The notes under the pieces were generated by a model. It did no database searches, was not told where the DNA came from, and was given only the letters and a program-made list of their open reading frames with translations. A DNA stretch of 64,000 nt. Origin: Litorilinea aerophila. Its GTDB lineage: Bacteria; Chloroflexota; Anaerolineae; Caldilineales; Caldilineaceae. The stretch spans positions 180,898 to 244,897 of the forward strand of contig NZ_VIGC02000005.1 in assembly GCF_006569185.2 (NCBI RefSeq). The letters run 5' to 3'. This document shows, in pieces, positions 43,654 through 51,216 of the stretch. Each line of letters begins with the position of its first letter. Within the stretch, counting starts at the first letter, position 1. The position numbers and the translations under genes were made by a program.

Positions 43654-45417
43654 TCAGGTTCTTCTGCTCAGCGCGGTTCGGAGTTCGCGTTGGAAGGCAT
43701 GATGCCGAGGGAAACGCTCACGGATATCGCGCACCCAGGCATCAGCTGCGTTGATCTCTCCCCGGTGGCTCAGGACTTCAGCGCAGGCCACCGTCAGGTT
43801 GGCGGCTTTGTTGTAGCTTTTTCGGTGTTGGTTAGACACAATGGCATCTATCCGTTTGCGGGCCACATCGAGGCACCAGGCGAGATAGGTTGCTTCCTGC
43901 CCTGCTTCCAGGCGTAGCTGACTGTTTTCTTCTCCCCCGACCAGATAGTTGGCATAGATCCGGTCCGCTCGTTGGCCCAGTTCGTTCTCCCCTGTCAGGC
44001 TATATGTCCATCTATCCAATGTCGTGATTTGCAGATTCCACAGCCAGAGCCTCTCCAGGTTGGGGGACAGGGCCTGACGCGGTTGTCCGGAGAGCAACGC
44101 CAGCAGGAAGGAGAGCACCAGCCCCTGATCGCTGCTGGTCCTACTCCAGCCCAACACCTTCTTATCGGCGACAGCCCGATGGGCGGTTGCCCAGTTCCCG
44201 GCCAGGAGCCGGGCGTGGGCCAGCAGGGCATCGTCGGGGACGACAGGTCGTTCCAGGTCGTCTAAGTCCAAGGCCGGGTAATAGGGATGCTCTCCAGAGG
44301 TGTTCCTGGCCCTGATCTGCTCCATATGCTGAGCGGCTCGCTGCATCCACGTGAAACGTTCCTTTCCGACGGGGAAAACCTCCCACAGATCCAGCAAACG
44401 GGCGAGGGTGGGTTTGGCGAGGAATGCCTCCCACCGGCCGGCGCGCAGGCTTTCTGTGTCTTTGAGAACGGACGCGGCGGCACAGAGGTGGTCGGCAATC
44501 GCGGCCCGGATGGGAAGGTCGTCGGGGAGGGCTTCCAGTGCCTCACGCGCGGCGACCAGAACCTCTCGGTACTGCCCTGCTTCCTCCAGATCGGTGAACC
44601 AGTCCAGGTAGGCGCGGGGGTGGCGACGGCCTTCTGTGCGCGCCAGCCGTTCTAAACCGGCCGTTCCTTCGGTCATACGCACCGCCTCTCGCAGCCAGGC
44701 ATCGGCCCTGGAGCCGCTCTGGGTGTGCAGGAAGGCGACCCACGCCTTGAAAAATGCCTCTTGGTCGGGCAGGGGATGGGGAGAGATCTGGAGCAGGTCC
44801 TCCAGCATCATATGCTGATGGGCGGAAAAGGGGTATTCGCTAAAGCGGCTCATTTCTTCGTACAGGACCGAAGGCCGTCGAGCAAGAGGAGTCACTTCGT
44901 ACACGGCCCGCAGGTAGCGGGCGACAACCTCTTTCTGATCCAGCCCGGTCAAGTGGAAAAGGGAGAGGCCACGGCCATAATCGTCTTCCGCGTCTAGCAG
45001 GTCGAACAGGCGACGGTAGGCCTGATGGGCCAGGGGGAGTTCGCCGTGGTCGAAAGCCAGAGCCGTGCGCTCGAAGAGCAGGGTGACCGGCTCCACAAAG
45101 TCGTCATAGGGCCTCGATGAGTCCTCCCCATATTCATACCGCCAGTTGTCCTCCTCCCATTCATCGGCCGAAGCCATTGCTTCCTGGAATTCCAGAAACA
45201 GGTCCTCGATGTCATCCAACAGCGCTTCCCAGGGCGTTGCAGGGGTTGGGGAGGAGACCACGCCGGCGCCAAGTTGGGCCAGGAACTCACCGCGGGCGGA
45301 CGGCGACACGTGTCGGGCCATCCCCCGTAGGATGTCCCGCAGTTCATCGGCTGAGCATTCGGCCAGCCGTTGCTCGACAGCTTCCCAGAAAGTCTTAAGA
45401 GAGAGTTTACCGTTCAC
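43654..45417 (-). CDS. Large helical protein with SWIM-family-like C-terminal region
   Basis: A 587-residue, almost wholly alpha-helical soluble protein with TPR-like character (AHQAYRRLFDLLDAEDDYGR; LERLARTEGRRHPRAYLDW; AAREALEALPDDLPIRAA). The C-terminal 60 residues (ARKRIDAIVSNQHRKSYNKAA; FPRHHAFQRELR) resemble the tail of SWIM zinc-finger family proteins, but no CxCxnCxH finger is present here. The start is uncertain. The GTG at 45417 is chosen because AAAGGTG lies ten bases upstream and it clears the preceding PIN gene. An upstream extension would overlap vapC. No enzyme motif is visible. It is the last gene of a vapB-vapC-led run. Confidence 0.65.
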   Translation of the reverse strand: MNGKLSLKTFWEAVEQRLAECSADELRDILRGMARHVSPSARGEFLAQLGAGVVSSPTPATPWEALLDDIEDLFLEFQEAMASADEWEEDNWRYEYGEDSSRPYDDFVEPVTLLFERTALAFDHGELPLAHQAYRRLFDLLDAEDDYGRGLSLFHLTGLDQKEVVARYLRAVYEVTPLARRPSVLYEEMSRFSEYPFSAHQHMMLEDLLQISPHPLPDQEAFFKAWVAFLHTQSGSRADAWLREAVRMTEGTAGLERLARTEGRRHPRAYLDWFTDLEEAGQYREVLVAAREALEALPDDLPIRAAIADHLCAAASVLKDTESLRAGRWEAFLAKPTLARLLDLWEVFPVGKERFTWMQRAAQHMEQIRARNTSGEHPYYPALDLDDLERPVVPDDALLAHARLLAGNWATAHRAVADKKVLGWSRTSSDQGLVLSFLLALLSGQPRQALSPNLERLWLWNLQITTLDRWTYSLTGENELGQRADRIYANYLVGGEENSQLRLEAGQEATYLAWCLDVARKRIDAIVSNQHRKSYNKAANLTVACAEVLSHRGEINAADAWVRDIRERFPRHHAFQRELRTALSRRT

Positions 45418-45436
45418 CGTATAACAACACCTTTCA

Positions 45437-45808
45437 TCATTTTGGCACGTACCGCACGCCCTCAATCCCGGCAAGGTCAACATGCTGCGTCCAGAGTGTG
45501 GCATTGTGGGCGCGGGCAGTGGCCAAAATGATGCTGTCTGCCATAGCCAGCTTGTGGGCCTGGGAGATTTGCGCCGCGTTGATGGTAATTTCCTGCGTTA
45601 AATCGGCAACGGTTCCCAGCGCCATGACGGCCGTTGCCTGCAAAGCGGCCTCTTCTCCCCGCTGCGCCAAAACACGCTTGAACACCTCATACACACAAAT
45701 CGTGGGCACAATTAACTGGTCTGTCGCCTGAATCACAGGGACAAAGTGGTGGGCATGGCTGTCGTTGGCAAAGTAAGACAGCCAGCCGGAAGAATCCACC
45801 AGGTTCAT
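45437..45808 (-). CDS. vapC: VapC-type PIN-domain toxin
   Basis: A 123-residue PIN ribonuclease. Acidic residues are in place: Asp5 in NLVDSSGW, Glu41 in CVYEVFKR, Asp near 92 in KLAMADSIILATA and the last in WTQHVDLAGI. VapC toxins cleave tRNA or rRNA when freed from their antitoxin. Its ATG overlaps the stop of the AbrB-type antitoxin gene (ATGA), the classical antitoxin-first arrangement. GC is lower than in the housekeeping genes nearby, which suggests acquisition. Confidence 0.9.
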   Translation of the reverse strand: MNLVDSSGWLSYFANDSHAHHFVPVIQATDQLIVPTICVYEVFKRVLAQRGEEAALQATAVMALGTVADLTQEITINAAQISQAHKLAMADSIILATARAHNATLWTQHVDLAGIEGVRYVPK

Positions 45809-46017
45809 AACTCCCGTTCATCCTTTTCGCGCTGGGGGGCGGTGTCAATTCCGGCCAGCATGCCCTGTGCCTGTTCAACAGGCGGCACAACCACCAGACG
45901 CAGTGTCTGGTTATAGGGGATGAACATGACTTTGCTCCCGGGCTTCAGATTGAATTGATCGCGTATGTGGCGGGGAATAACCACCTGGTATTTAGAAGAG
46001 ACCGTAGCGACTTGCAT
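45805..46017 (-). CDS. vapB: AbrB/MazE-type antitoxin (VapB)
   Basis: A 70-residue swapped-hairpin AbrB-type DNA-binding protein (ATVSSKYQVVIPRHIRDQFNLKPGSKVMF) with a disordered, charged C-terminus that would wrap the VapC toxin. ATAAGGAG is nine bases before the ATG. It is translationally coupled to vapC. Autoregulation through the AbrB domain is expected. A TATATAC stretch 24-45 bases upstream is the probable -10 zone. Confidence 0.88.
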   Translation of the reverse strand: MQVATVSSKYQVVIPRHIRDQFNLKPGSKVMFIPYNQTLRLVVVPPVEQAQGMLAGIDTAPQREKDEREL

Positions 46018-46358
46018 GCTTTACAACTCCTTATCCCACAAAGTATATAAAGCGATTGTAGCACATGAAGCCTGATGCGTTCAGCATGGCTGCTCGTGGC
46101 TCGTATGGAAACGGTGGATGGTCACGGCAAATTGGGGAGAGGCTTCGGGAGGCCCCAACCGGCTTGATTTTGTCCTCCCGCAGCCAGACACTCGGCATAC
46201 AGGGCGGCGCTACTTCTAAACCGGGCCGGCGGTCACGAAGACGAGCAATTGCTGGCGGCCATCGTTCTGGGGCATCGGGTTGATGACCGTCATTCTGGGC
46301 AGCGTCGCTTCCCTGTTCGTGCGCTATTGTCGGGCCGCGCCGGTGGAGCGGGAGCAGA
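46018..46358. other. Degraded intergenic region
   Basis: There is no intact gene. It contains the upstream control zone of vapB at the left and a remnant of a sensor-kinase-like membrane segment at the right (46263-46361). The middle (46100-46260) shows disrupted coding-like sequence that I cannot assign. Confidence 0.55.
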
Positions 46359-46361
46359 TCA
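46263..46361 (+). pseudogene. Fragment resembling the last transmembrane helix of a sensor kinase or receptor
   Basis: The frame beginning at 46263 reads FWGIGLMTVILGSVASLFV and then RYCRAAPVEREQIR. The pattern hydrophobic helix, then R-Y/F-R-R-A-x-x-x-E-R-x-Q-I/L-K is typical of the junction between the membrane domain and cytoplasmic part in many Chloroflexota histidine kinases. Neither a start nor a downstream continuation exists; the next gene is on the other strand. It is probably a leftover from deletion. Confidence 0.4.
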
Positions 46362-46793
46362 GATCGGGGTTTCTTGGATGTGCGCCCATGCGTCCAGAAA
46401 CTGGCGCGGCGTGAGGACGGATATGGGGTGGTCTGCCAAGAAGTCGAAATGTTTCACGTTTCCGGTCACAAGAAAGGCCGCATCACCGGCAAGCGCCACT
46501 TCCGCAAAAGGCAGATCATTGCCGTCCGGCAGGCTGGCCAGCTCTATTCCGGGGATCGGAGGAGCGATGACATGTCTGCCGGACAGGCGCAAGAAGGTCA
46601 GAAAGGAAGCCACGTGTGCAGCGTTGAACTGGAATCGGGGGCGCGCCAGAACATCACGGTACTCGGCAAGAATTCGGTCGTCAAACAAGACCTGGATTTT
46701 GCCGGCCAGAACGAGATCGACGATGCGGCCGGGCGTGCTGTGGGCTTTGAGTAGACCCGAAACGAGGACGTTCGTATCCAGCACGACGAGCAT
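46359..46793 (-). CDS. PIN-domain protein, putative toxin (COG1569 type)
   Basis: A 144-residue PIN-family nuclease. Asp6 in VVLDTNVLVSGLL, Glu44 in RILAEYRDVLARP, and DGNDLPFAEVALAGDAAFLVTGN supply the acidic centre. This subgroup is annotated as putative toxin-antitoxin PIN family. The upstream gene encodes a Phd/YefM-like antitoxin, with only four bases between them. It is a separate module from vapBC, although both are on the same strand within 1.6 kb. Confidence 0.88.
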   Translation of the reverse strand: MLVVLDTNVLVSGLLKAHSTPGRIVDLVLAGKIQVLFDDRILAEYRDVLARPRFQFNAAHVASFLTFLRLSGRHVIAPPIPGIELASLPDGNDLPFAEVALAGDAAFLVTGNVKHFDFLADHPISVLTPRQFLDAWAHIQETPI

Positions 46794-46797
46794 ACCG

Positions 46798-47082
46798 TTA
46801 CGACCGCTCGGCTCGGGCCGCCTGAATCTCGGCGTCGATCTCGTTCATGGTGAGATCCGCCAGCCCCTGCTCCTGGGCGGTCCGCCGTAGCTCCGACACA
46901 GCGCGCTGGGCTTTGAGTTGGGTGACAAGGTGGAGGATGTCTTCCAACTCATCCGCTTCCACGTGGATCATGAGTGCGAACGGCGCGCCGTTGTTCGTTA
47001 CCACCAGCTCGCCGCTCTGCTGCAGGCGCTCTCTCAACACGCGAGGCTGATTGCGCAACATGCGATAGGGAACAAATTGCAT
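46798..47082 (-). CDS. Phd/YefM-like antitoxin
   Basis: A 94-residue protein with the Phd/YefM N-terminal DNA-binding fold (YRMLRNQPRVLRERLQQSG and ELVVTNNGAPFALMIHV) and a charged helical C-terminus (EIDAEIQAARAERS) expected to neutralise the adjacent PIN toxin. AAAGGATG precedes the ATG. A consensus promoter and a palindromic operator candidate lie immediately upstream, consistent with autorepression. Confidence 0.82.
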   Translation of the reverse strand: MQFVPYRMLRNQPRVLRERLQQSGELVVTNNGAPFALMIHVEADELEDILHLVTQLKAQRAVSELRRTAQEQGLADLTMNEIDAEIQAARAERS

Positions 47083-47096
47083 GGGTTCATCCTTTT

Positions 47097-47115
47097 TGTA
47101 GCGTTATGTGCTACA
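47097..47115. promoter_or_regulatory. Palindromic operator candidate of the Phd/PIN module
   Basis: TGTAGC-GTTATGT-GCTACA: a 6-bp inverted repeat with a 7-base spacer between the -10 box and the antitoxin start codon, a position suited to antitoxin autorepression. Confidence 0.55.
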
Positions 47116-47118
47116 TTC

Positions 47119-47146
47119 ATTCTACATGCTTAACGACGATTGTCAA
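47119..47146 (-). promoter_or_regulatory. Promoter of the Phd/PIN toxin-antitoxin module
   Basis: Minus-strand TTGACA (47146-47141), 16-base spacer, TAGAAT (47124-47119). Confidence 0.8.
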
Positions 47147-47190
47147 GGACAAGGCAATGACTGACTACGACGCCCCTTGGCTTTCGTTTC

Positions 47191-47403
47191 ATGGGGGGCG
47201 CCGCCCAGCAAGAACGCATCTGGCGACACGTGCTCAGCGGGCTGGCTCGCCAATTTGACGGGGCAGGGGAAGTCAGTGTACAGAAGGTCTGCGTGGACCC
47301 ACGGCTGCAGTGGGGCCAGGCCAAGAACATCTGGCACAACGCGGTCATCCGCACTACCCTGGCCCTGCCGGGGCGCTGGGTACGACAGATGCTTGGCCGA
47401 TGA
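47191..47403 (+). CDS. Unrecognised 70-residue protein or gene remnant
   Basis: A short open frame with plausible protein composition ([40 protein letters not shown]). Its stop overlaps the ATG of the flavoprotein pseudogene (ATGA), as for co-translated genes. No Shine-Dalgarno site is visible and I do not recognise the family. Since the downstream gene is wrecked, this may be the C-terminal remainder of a larger gene whose front was lost at the junction with the toxin-antitoxin module. Confidence 0.35.
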   Translation: MGGAAQQERIWRHVLSGLARQFDGAGEVSVQKVCVDPRLQWGQAKNIWHNAVIRTTLALPGRWVRQMLGR

Positions 47404-47840
47404 GCGTTCGTCTCTTTAGGTTTGGGACTGAAGACTGGAGATCGGGCAACCACGACGCAGTGGTCGTCGGCGCAGGACCCAACGGGCTGGCCGCGGCCAT
47501 CACCCTGGCCCGGGCAGGGCGTTCCGTGTTGGTGATCGAAGCCGGGGAGGACCATCGGCGGGGGTGCCCGCACCGGTGAACTGACCCTGCCCGGCTTCTT
47601 CAAGATCGACTACGCGTTGAGGGACCCTGTGTCCTGGATAGCGTCCGAACGGTTCACGTGGACGGCGACATCAATGGCGGCGTCCAGGACATTCGCCAAC
47701 TGTGGACCCGGCCTGTGCTGCACTGGCCGCCCTACGCCACGCCCCTCCCCGGTGTCTTCCTCTGCTCCTCCTCCACGCCCCCCGGCGGCGGTGTGCACGG
47801 CATGTGCGGCTTCCACGCGGCCCGGGCGGCGCTCAGTTGG
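47400..47840 (+). pseudogene. Decayed FAD-dependent oxidoreductase (phytoene dehydrogenase-like)
   Basis: The N-terminal FAD motif is intact ([31 protein letters not shown]). A frameshift near 47560 moves the expected [19 protein letters not shown] into another frame. Most of the middle (normally about 350 residues) is missing. The C-terminal signature reappears from about 47658 as YATPLPGVFLCSSSTPPGGG and VHGMCGFHAARAA, typical of the NAD(P)/FAD-dependent oxidoreductases related to carotenoid desaturases. About 150 of some 500 residues survive, so this is a non-functional relic. Confidence 0.75.
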
Positions 47841-47924
47841 GAGGTTCAACGTTTATCCTGAAGTTACCTGGCGAGGCCGGGGATTGGCAGAAGGCGCCAT
47901 CGATGCCTGGAGACCGATTCAGAC

Positions 47925-48344
47925 CTACGACGCCGGCATCACCCCCAACTGCTGCATCAACCCCACCTGGTCGATGATCTCCCAGTGCTCCACCGACTGG
48001 CCGTTCTCGAAGCGGTCGATGGCGATGCCGGTGAGGTTGACCGTCTTGCCCGTGGCGGGAATGCCCATCAGCTCGCCCTGGTGAGTGCCGTGGGCGGACC
48101 AGCGCGCCACTGTGCGGTCGCCCTCGGCCAGCAGATCCTCGATGTGGACGTGGATGTCCGGGAAGGCGGCGAAGAAGGCCTGGGCAAAGCGCTTGCGCCC
48201 CTCGCGCCCCGCCGGCATCCCCGGCGGCAGCGCGTGGTCCACCACCTGGGGCGAGAAATAGCGGTCGAATTCGGCCATATCCTGCCGGTTAAACCCCTGC
48301 TCGATGAAGCGACGTACATTCATTTTGAGTGGTTCGCTGGACAT
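47925..48344 (-). CDS. SnoaL-like ester cyclase family protein
   Basis: A 139-residue NTF2-like alpha+beta barrel. It shows the SnoaL-type pattern: MNVRRFIEQGFNRQDMAEFD, DHALPPGMPAGREGRKRF, FFAAFPDIHVHIEDLLAEGD and GIPATGKTVNLTGIAIDRF. SnoaL relatives catalyse aldol or ester cyclisation in polyketide pathways or act as simple hydrolase-like folds. Substrate is unpredictable from sequence. AAAGGAGA lies six bases before the ATG. It is the last gene of a minus-strand cluster containing two further SnoaL-like genes with the same GIPATG/PPTG motif. Confidence 0.85.
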   Translation of the reverse strand: MSSEPLKMNVRRFIEQGFNRQDMAEFDRYFSPQVVDHALPPGMPAGREGRKRFAQAFFAAFPDIHVHIEDLLAEGDRTVARWSAHGTHQGELMGIPATGKTVNLTGIAIDRFENGQSVEHWEIIDQVGLMQQLGVMPAS

Positions 48345-48364
48345 GGAAAGTCTCCTTTGGGTTG

Positions 48365-48640
48365 TCACCTGACGAGGATGTTGTGGGTTGGATAAACCTG
48401 GGGCTGGGGCGGCGTGACGCCGTTTTTCGCCAGGACCGGCATCAGCGTCTGGGCAAATTGCTCCAACGCCTCGGGCGAGTCCCACACGTCCACCACCAGC
48501 CAGCCGTCGTTCTTGGCCGCGGCGATGTGGTGTTGCCGGGCCGCCGGCGCGCCCAGGCCGGCCTCCTCCAGATCGTGGATGACCCGGTCGTATTGATCCG
48601 CCGTCATCCCTGGCACGTCAAAAATCACCATAATGCTCAT
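48365..48640 (-). CDS. Small dimeric alpha/beta-barrel (ABM-like) protein
   Basis: A 91-residue protein starting MSIMVIFDVPGMTADQYDR and containing GWLVVDVWDSPEALEQFAQ. This pattern (beta-strand, helix, then W-D-S-x-E-x-x-x-x-F) resembles antibiotic-biosynthesis-monooxygenase-like dimeric barrels and proteins of uncharacterised type common beside SnoaL genes. No catalytic residues can be assigned. AAAAGGAG stands before the ATG. It lies between two SnoaL-like genes, in the same direction and 20 bases from the next. Confidence 0.7.
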   Translation of the reverse strand: MSIMVIFDVPGMTADQYDRVIHDLEEAGLGAPAARQHHIAAAKNDGWLVVDVWDSPEALEQFAQTLMPVLAKNGVTPPQPQVYPTHNILVR

Positions 48641-48727
48641 TGGTTCGCTCCTTTTCTTGTAAAAGATGTTGAGAATGTCGAGAATCGACGTAGCGAATGG
48701 CTGCGTCCCCGTTGCGTCATTGCCAAA

Positions 48728-49132
48728 TCATCCGGGAACAACGCCCAATTGCTGCAGCAACGACATCAGGTCGAGCTGTTGCCAGCGTTCGGCGACCTTC
48801 CCGTTCCGGAAGTGCAGGATGGTGATGCCCTGGACATCGATGGCGCGTCCGGTGGCAGGGATGCCCTGAAACTCGCCCGCATGGGTTCCGGTCACCCGGT
48901 AGCGCATGGCGATTCGATCCCCTTCGGCGACGGTATCCAGCGTTTCGAAGTGGACATCCGGGAAGGCGGCGAAGAAAGCGCGGTAGAACTGCATCGCGCT
49001 CTCCACATCAATCGGCTGGGGCGCAAAGCCGTAGAGCACCGCGTCCGGGTGGTAGAGGGTGCGGTAGCTCTCCAGGTCCTGGGCGCTCCAGGCTTTCAAG
49101 GCCTGCATGGTACGGGCTACATGAGCGTTCAT
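48728..49132 (-). CDS. SnoaL-like protein
   Basis: A 134-residue NTF2-like protein with the family signature LKAWSAQDLESYRTLYHPDA, FFAAFPDVHFETLDTVAEGD and GIPATGRAIDVQGITILHF. It resembles the SnoaL-like gene at 47925 (about 35-40 percent by eye), suggesting in-cluster duplication. TTGGAGG stands six bases before the ATG. It probably forms a homodimeric cyclase or isomerase with an unknown substrate. Confidence 0.85.
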   Translation of the reverse strand: MNAHVARTMQALKAWSAQDLESYRTLYHPDAVLYGFAPQPIDVESAMQFYRAFFAAFPDVHFETLDTVAEGDRIAMRYRVTGTHAGEFQGIPATGRAIDVQGITILHFRNGKVAERWQQLDLMSLLQQLGVVPG

Positions 49133-49264
49133 CGTGGATCCTCCAATGTGGAATGGACAGTTGACTGATAGACACAGGATAGGGCTGATCGGTATCGGCC
49201 AGCGGTGGCCCTCCAGGCTGAAGATGGGGGGCTGCTCGTTCAGTTGTATGGATATCGCGTGTCT

Positions 49265-50659
49265 CTACAGCGCGGACGCTGCGGGCAGAGCCGTCGCCGG
49301 TTGATCTTTCGCCGGATGCCGGCGGTTCACCCGCCAGACCCGCCACATCATGCCCGGCTTCATGAGGCTGGTCGGCGGCTCCAGCAGGTTCATCACCTTC
49401 AGGAAGGCCCGGCCCACCTCCGGATCGAAGCGGGTGGCCCGGTGGACCGCGGCCACGTAGCGGTTGATCAGGTCGATGCCGGCGGGCTTGGGGCCAGAGG
49501 TCTGGGGGAAGCGGAAATCTTCGCCCACGCAGAGCTGCCAGGGGATGTCCACCACCCGGGCTGCAGCCTTGAAGAAGGTGGGCGCCAGCTGCTCTGGGGA
49601 CAGGCGCCGGGCCAGGATTTGGTCCAGTTCGGCCGCCTGGAGAATCGCAGAGGACATCCCCTGGCCGTAGGTGGGGTTGAAGCTGCTGATGGCGTCCCCC
49701 ATGACCAGGTAACCCTGGGGAAAGCGCTTCAGCTTTTCGTAGTGGCGGCGCAGGCTGGCCGGGAACTTGTGGGCCACGATCTCCGACAGGGGCTCCGCGC
49801 TGCTGACGATGCGCTGGATGTCCGGGTTGGGCAGCGAGCGCACGAAGGCGTTGAACCCCTCTTCATCCGTGGGCGCGTGGTCCCCAGCCCAGCCGCCGAC
49901 GGATAGAATCCAGCGCTCCCCCTCGATGGGGAAGATGCCGCCGAAACGGCTCTCTTTGGGCGCTTCCGGCGTGGAGAGGATCCAGTCGCCGCCGTTCGGG
50001 TCCTGGGGGTCCCGGCGATAGAGGCGGGTAGCGTAGCCCACATCGATCTTGACCTCGCTTTCCGGCGGCGCTTCGTACCCCAGTTGGGTCAGCCACTGGG
50101 GCGTGCGGGAGCCGCGGCCGGTGGCGTCCACCACCAGGTCGGCATGGAGGGTCTTACGGGCGGCAGATCCTCCTCGCTCCTCCACCTCCACGCCGATCAC
50201 CCGAGTCCTGTCCCCGGTGGTCACCACCCCCCTGACCGCCGTGTTGTCCTGAAGGGTGATGTTGGGCCGTGCCAGCGTGCGCCGGCGGACCACATACTCC
50301 AGCAGGGGGCGGCTCATGGTGGCCGCGGGCAGGCCCATGCGGAAGCGCAGGCGAAAGCCGCCGTAGCTGAACCAGTGCATGGTCTCTGCCATATCCCCGA
50401 CCATGGCCCCGTGCTCGGCCAGCTCATCGGCCAGGCCCGGATAGTATTGGTTCAGGGTCTGCAACCCGCTGGCCAGAATGCCGTGCAGGTGGCGGGTCTG
50501 GGGCTGTCCTTTGCGGGACTGGGGTTCATCCCAGACTTCGTCCCGTTCCAGCAGGGTCACCTGGTCGAAGTGTTCGCTGAGTACCCGGGCTGCGAGCAGA
50601 CCGGCCATGCTGGCGCCCAGGACAAGGGCGTGTTTGTTAGGGGTGGTCTGTGGACTCAT
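49265..50659 (-). CDS. FAD-dependent monooxygenase/oxidoreductase (PHBH-like fold)
   Basis: A 464-residue flavoprotein. The Rossmann motif ALVLGASMAGLLAARVL (about residues 11-27) is followed by ERDEVWDEPQSRKGQPQTRH, a second FAD element VVDATGRGSRTPQWL with the DG-like motif, and GDAISSFNPTYGQGMSSAI near residue 325. It is similar to aromatic hydroxylase-like enzymes (2-polyprenyl-6-methoxyphenol hydroxylase class) that are often encoded with SnoaL-like cyclases in polyketide or terpenoid tailoring. GGAGGTGAACTC precedes the ATG. The substrate is unknown. Confidence 0.88.
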   Translation of the reverse strand: MSPQTTPNKHALVLGASMAGLLAARVLSEHFDQVTLLERDEVWDEPQSRKGQPQTRHLHGILASGLQTLNQYYPGLADELAEHGAMVGDMAETMHWFSYGGFRLRFRMGLPAATMSRPLLEYVVRRRTLARPNITLQDNTAVRGVVTTGDRTRVIGVEVEERGGSAARKTLHADLVVDATGRGSRTPQWLTQLGYEAPPESEVKIDVGYATRLYRRDPQDPNGGDWILSTPEAPKESRFGGIFPIEGERWILSVGGWAGDHAPTDEEGFNAFVRSLPNPDIQRIVSSAEPLSEIVAHKFPASLRRHYEKLKRFPQGYLVMGDAISSFNPTYGQGMSSAILQAAELDQILARRLSPEQLAPTFFKAAARVVDIPWQLCVGEDFRFPQTSGPKPAGIDLINRYVAAVHRATRFDPEVGRAFLKVMNLLEPPTSLMKPGMMWRVWRVNRRHPAKDQPATALPAASAL

Positions 50660-50695
50660 GAGTTCACCTCCAGAGTGTGGGTCAGAAGAGAAATG

Positions 50696-51133
50696 TCAGG
50701 AAATGGGCGGATCGGTCACCATCTGGTCGGTACGAAAGACGCGCTGGCCGCCGGGCATCAGCGGCACATCGAAGGTGCTGATGATCTGGGCCTTCGCAAA
50801 GAATCCCAGAAAGCGGGCCGGGCCGTCGCCGATGTTGCGGAAGTTGTGGGGCATCCTCTCCGGCACCAGGACAAGATCGCCGGCAGCCAGTCGCCGGGTC
50901 TCGTCGCCGATTTCGGCCTGCAGGGCGCCAGAGAGGACGATAACCACCTCTTCGGCGCTATCCGTGTGCCGGCCGACCGCAAAGCCCGGCTCCAGCTCGG
51001 CCAGGATGACGGCGGAGTCTCGCGCCCCCGTGTCGCCGTAGGAGACAAAAGCCGCCCGATGGCGCAGGCTTGGGTCGTGGTTCGACCAGAAAGTTTCCCC
51101 CAGGTCTATGTCGTCAAGAGAGAGCGAGAACAA
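50696..51133 (-). CDS. Cupin-domain protein
   Basis: A 145-residue single-domain cupin. Metal-ligand motif 1 is GFAVGRHTDSAEEVVIVLSG (one of the usual two His retained, plus Glu), and motif 2 is LVLVPERMPHNFRN with its His. Cupins range from dioxygenases and isomerases to sensors, so no substrate is claimed. The start is chosen as the TTG at 51133, preceded by GGAGGACCAGCC. A TTG farther upstream at 51175 lacks a ribosome site. It is located between the flavin monooxygenase and the double-domain SnoaL lipoprotein, all on one strand. Confidence 0.82.
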   Translation of the reverse strand: MFSLSLDDIDLGETFWSNHDPSLRHRAAFVSYGDTGARDSAVILAELEPGFAVGRHTDSAEEVVIVLSGALQAEIGDETRRLAAGDLVLVPERMPHNFRNIGDGPARFLGFFAKAQIISTFDVPLMPGGQRVFRTDQMVTDPPIS

Positions 51134-51216
51134 GGCTGGTCCTCCAGGTTTGCAGGGCGCGGTTTGCTTGGTCAAGGTAGTATGAAAGAGAGGGTGACGA
51201 TGTCACGCTCTCGATC

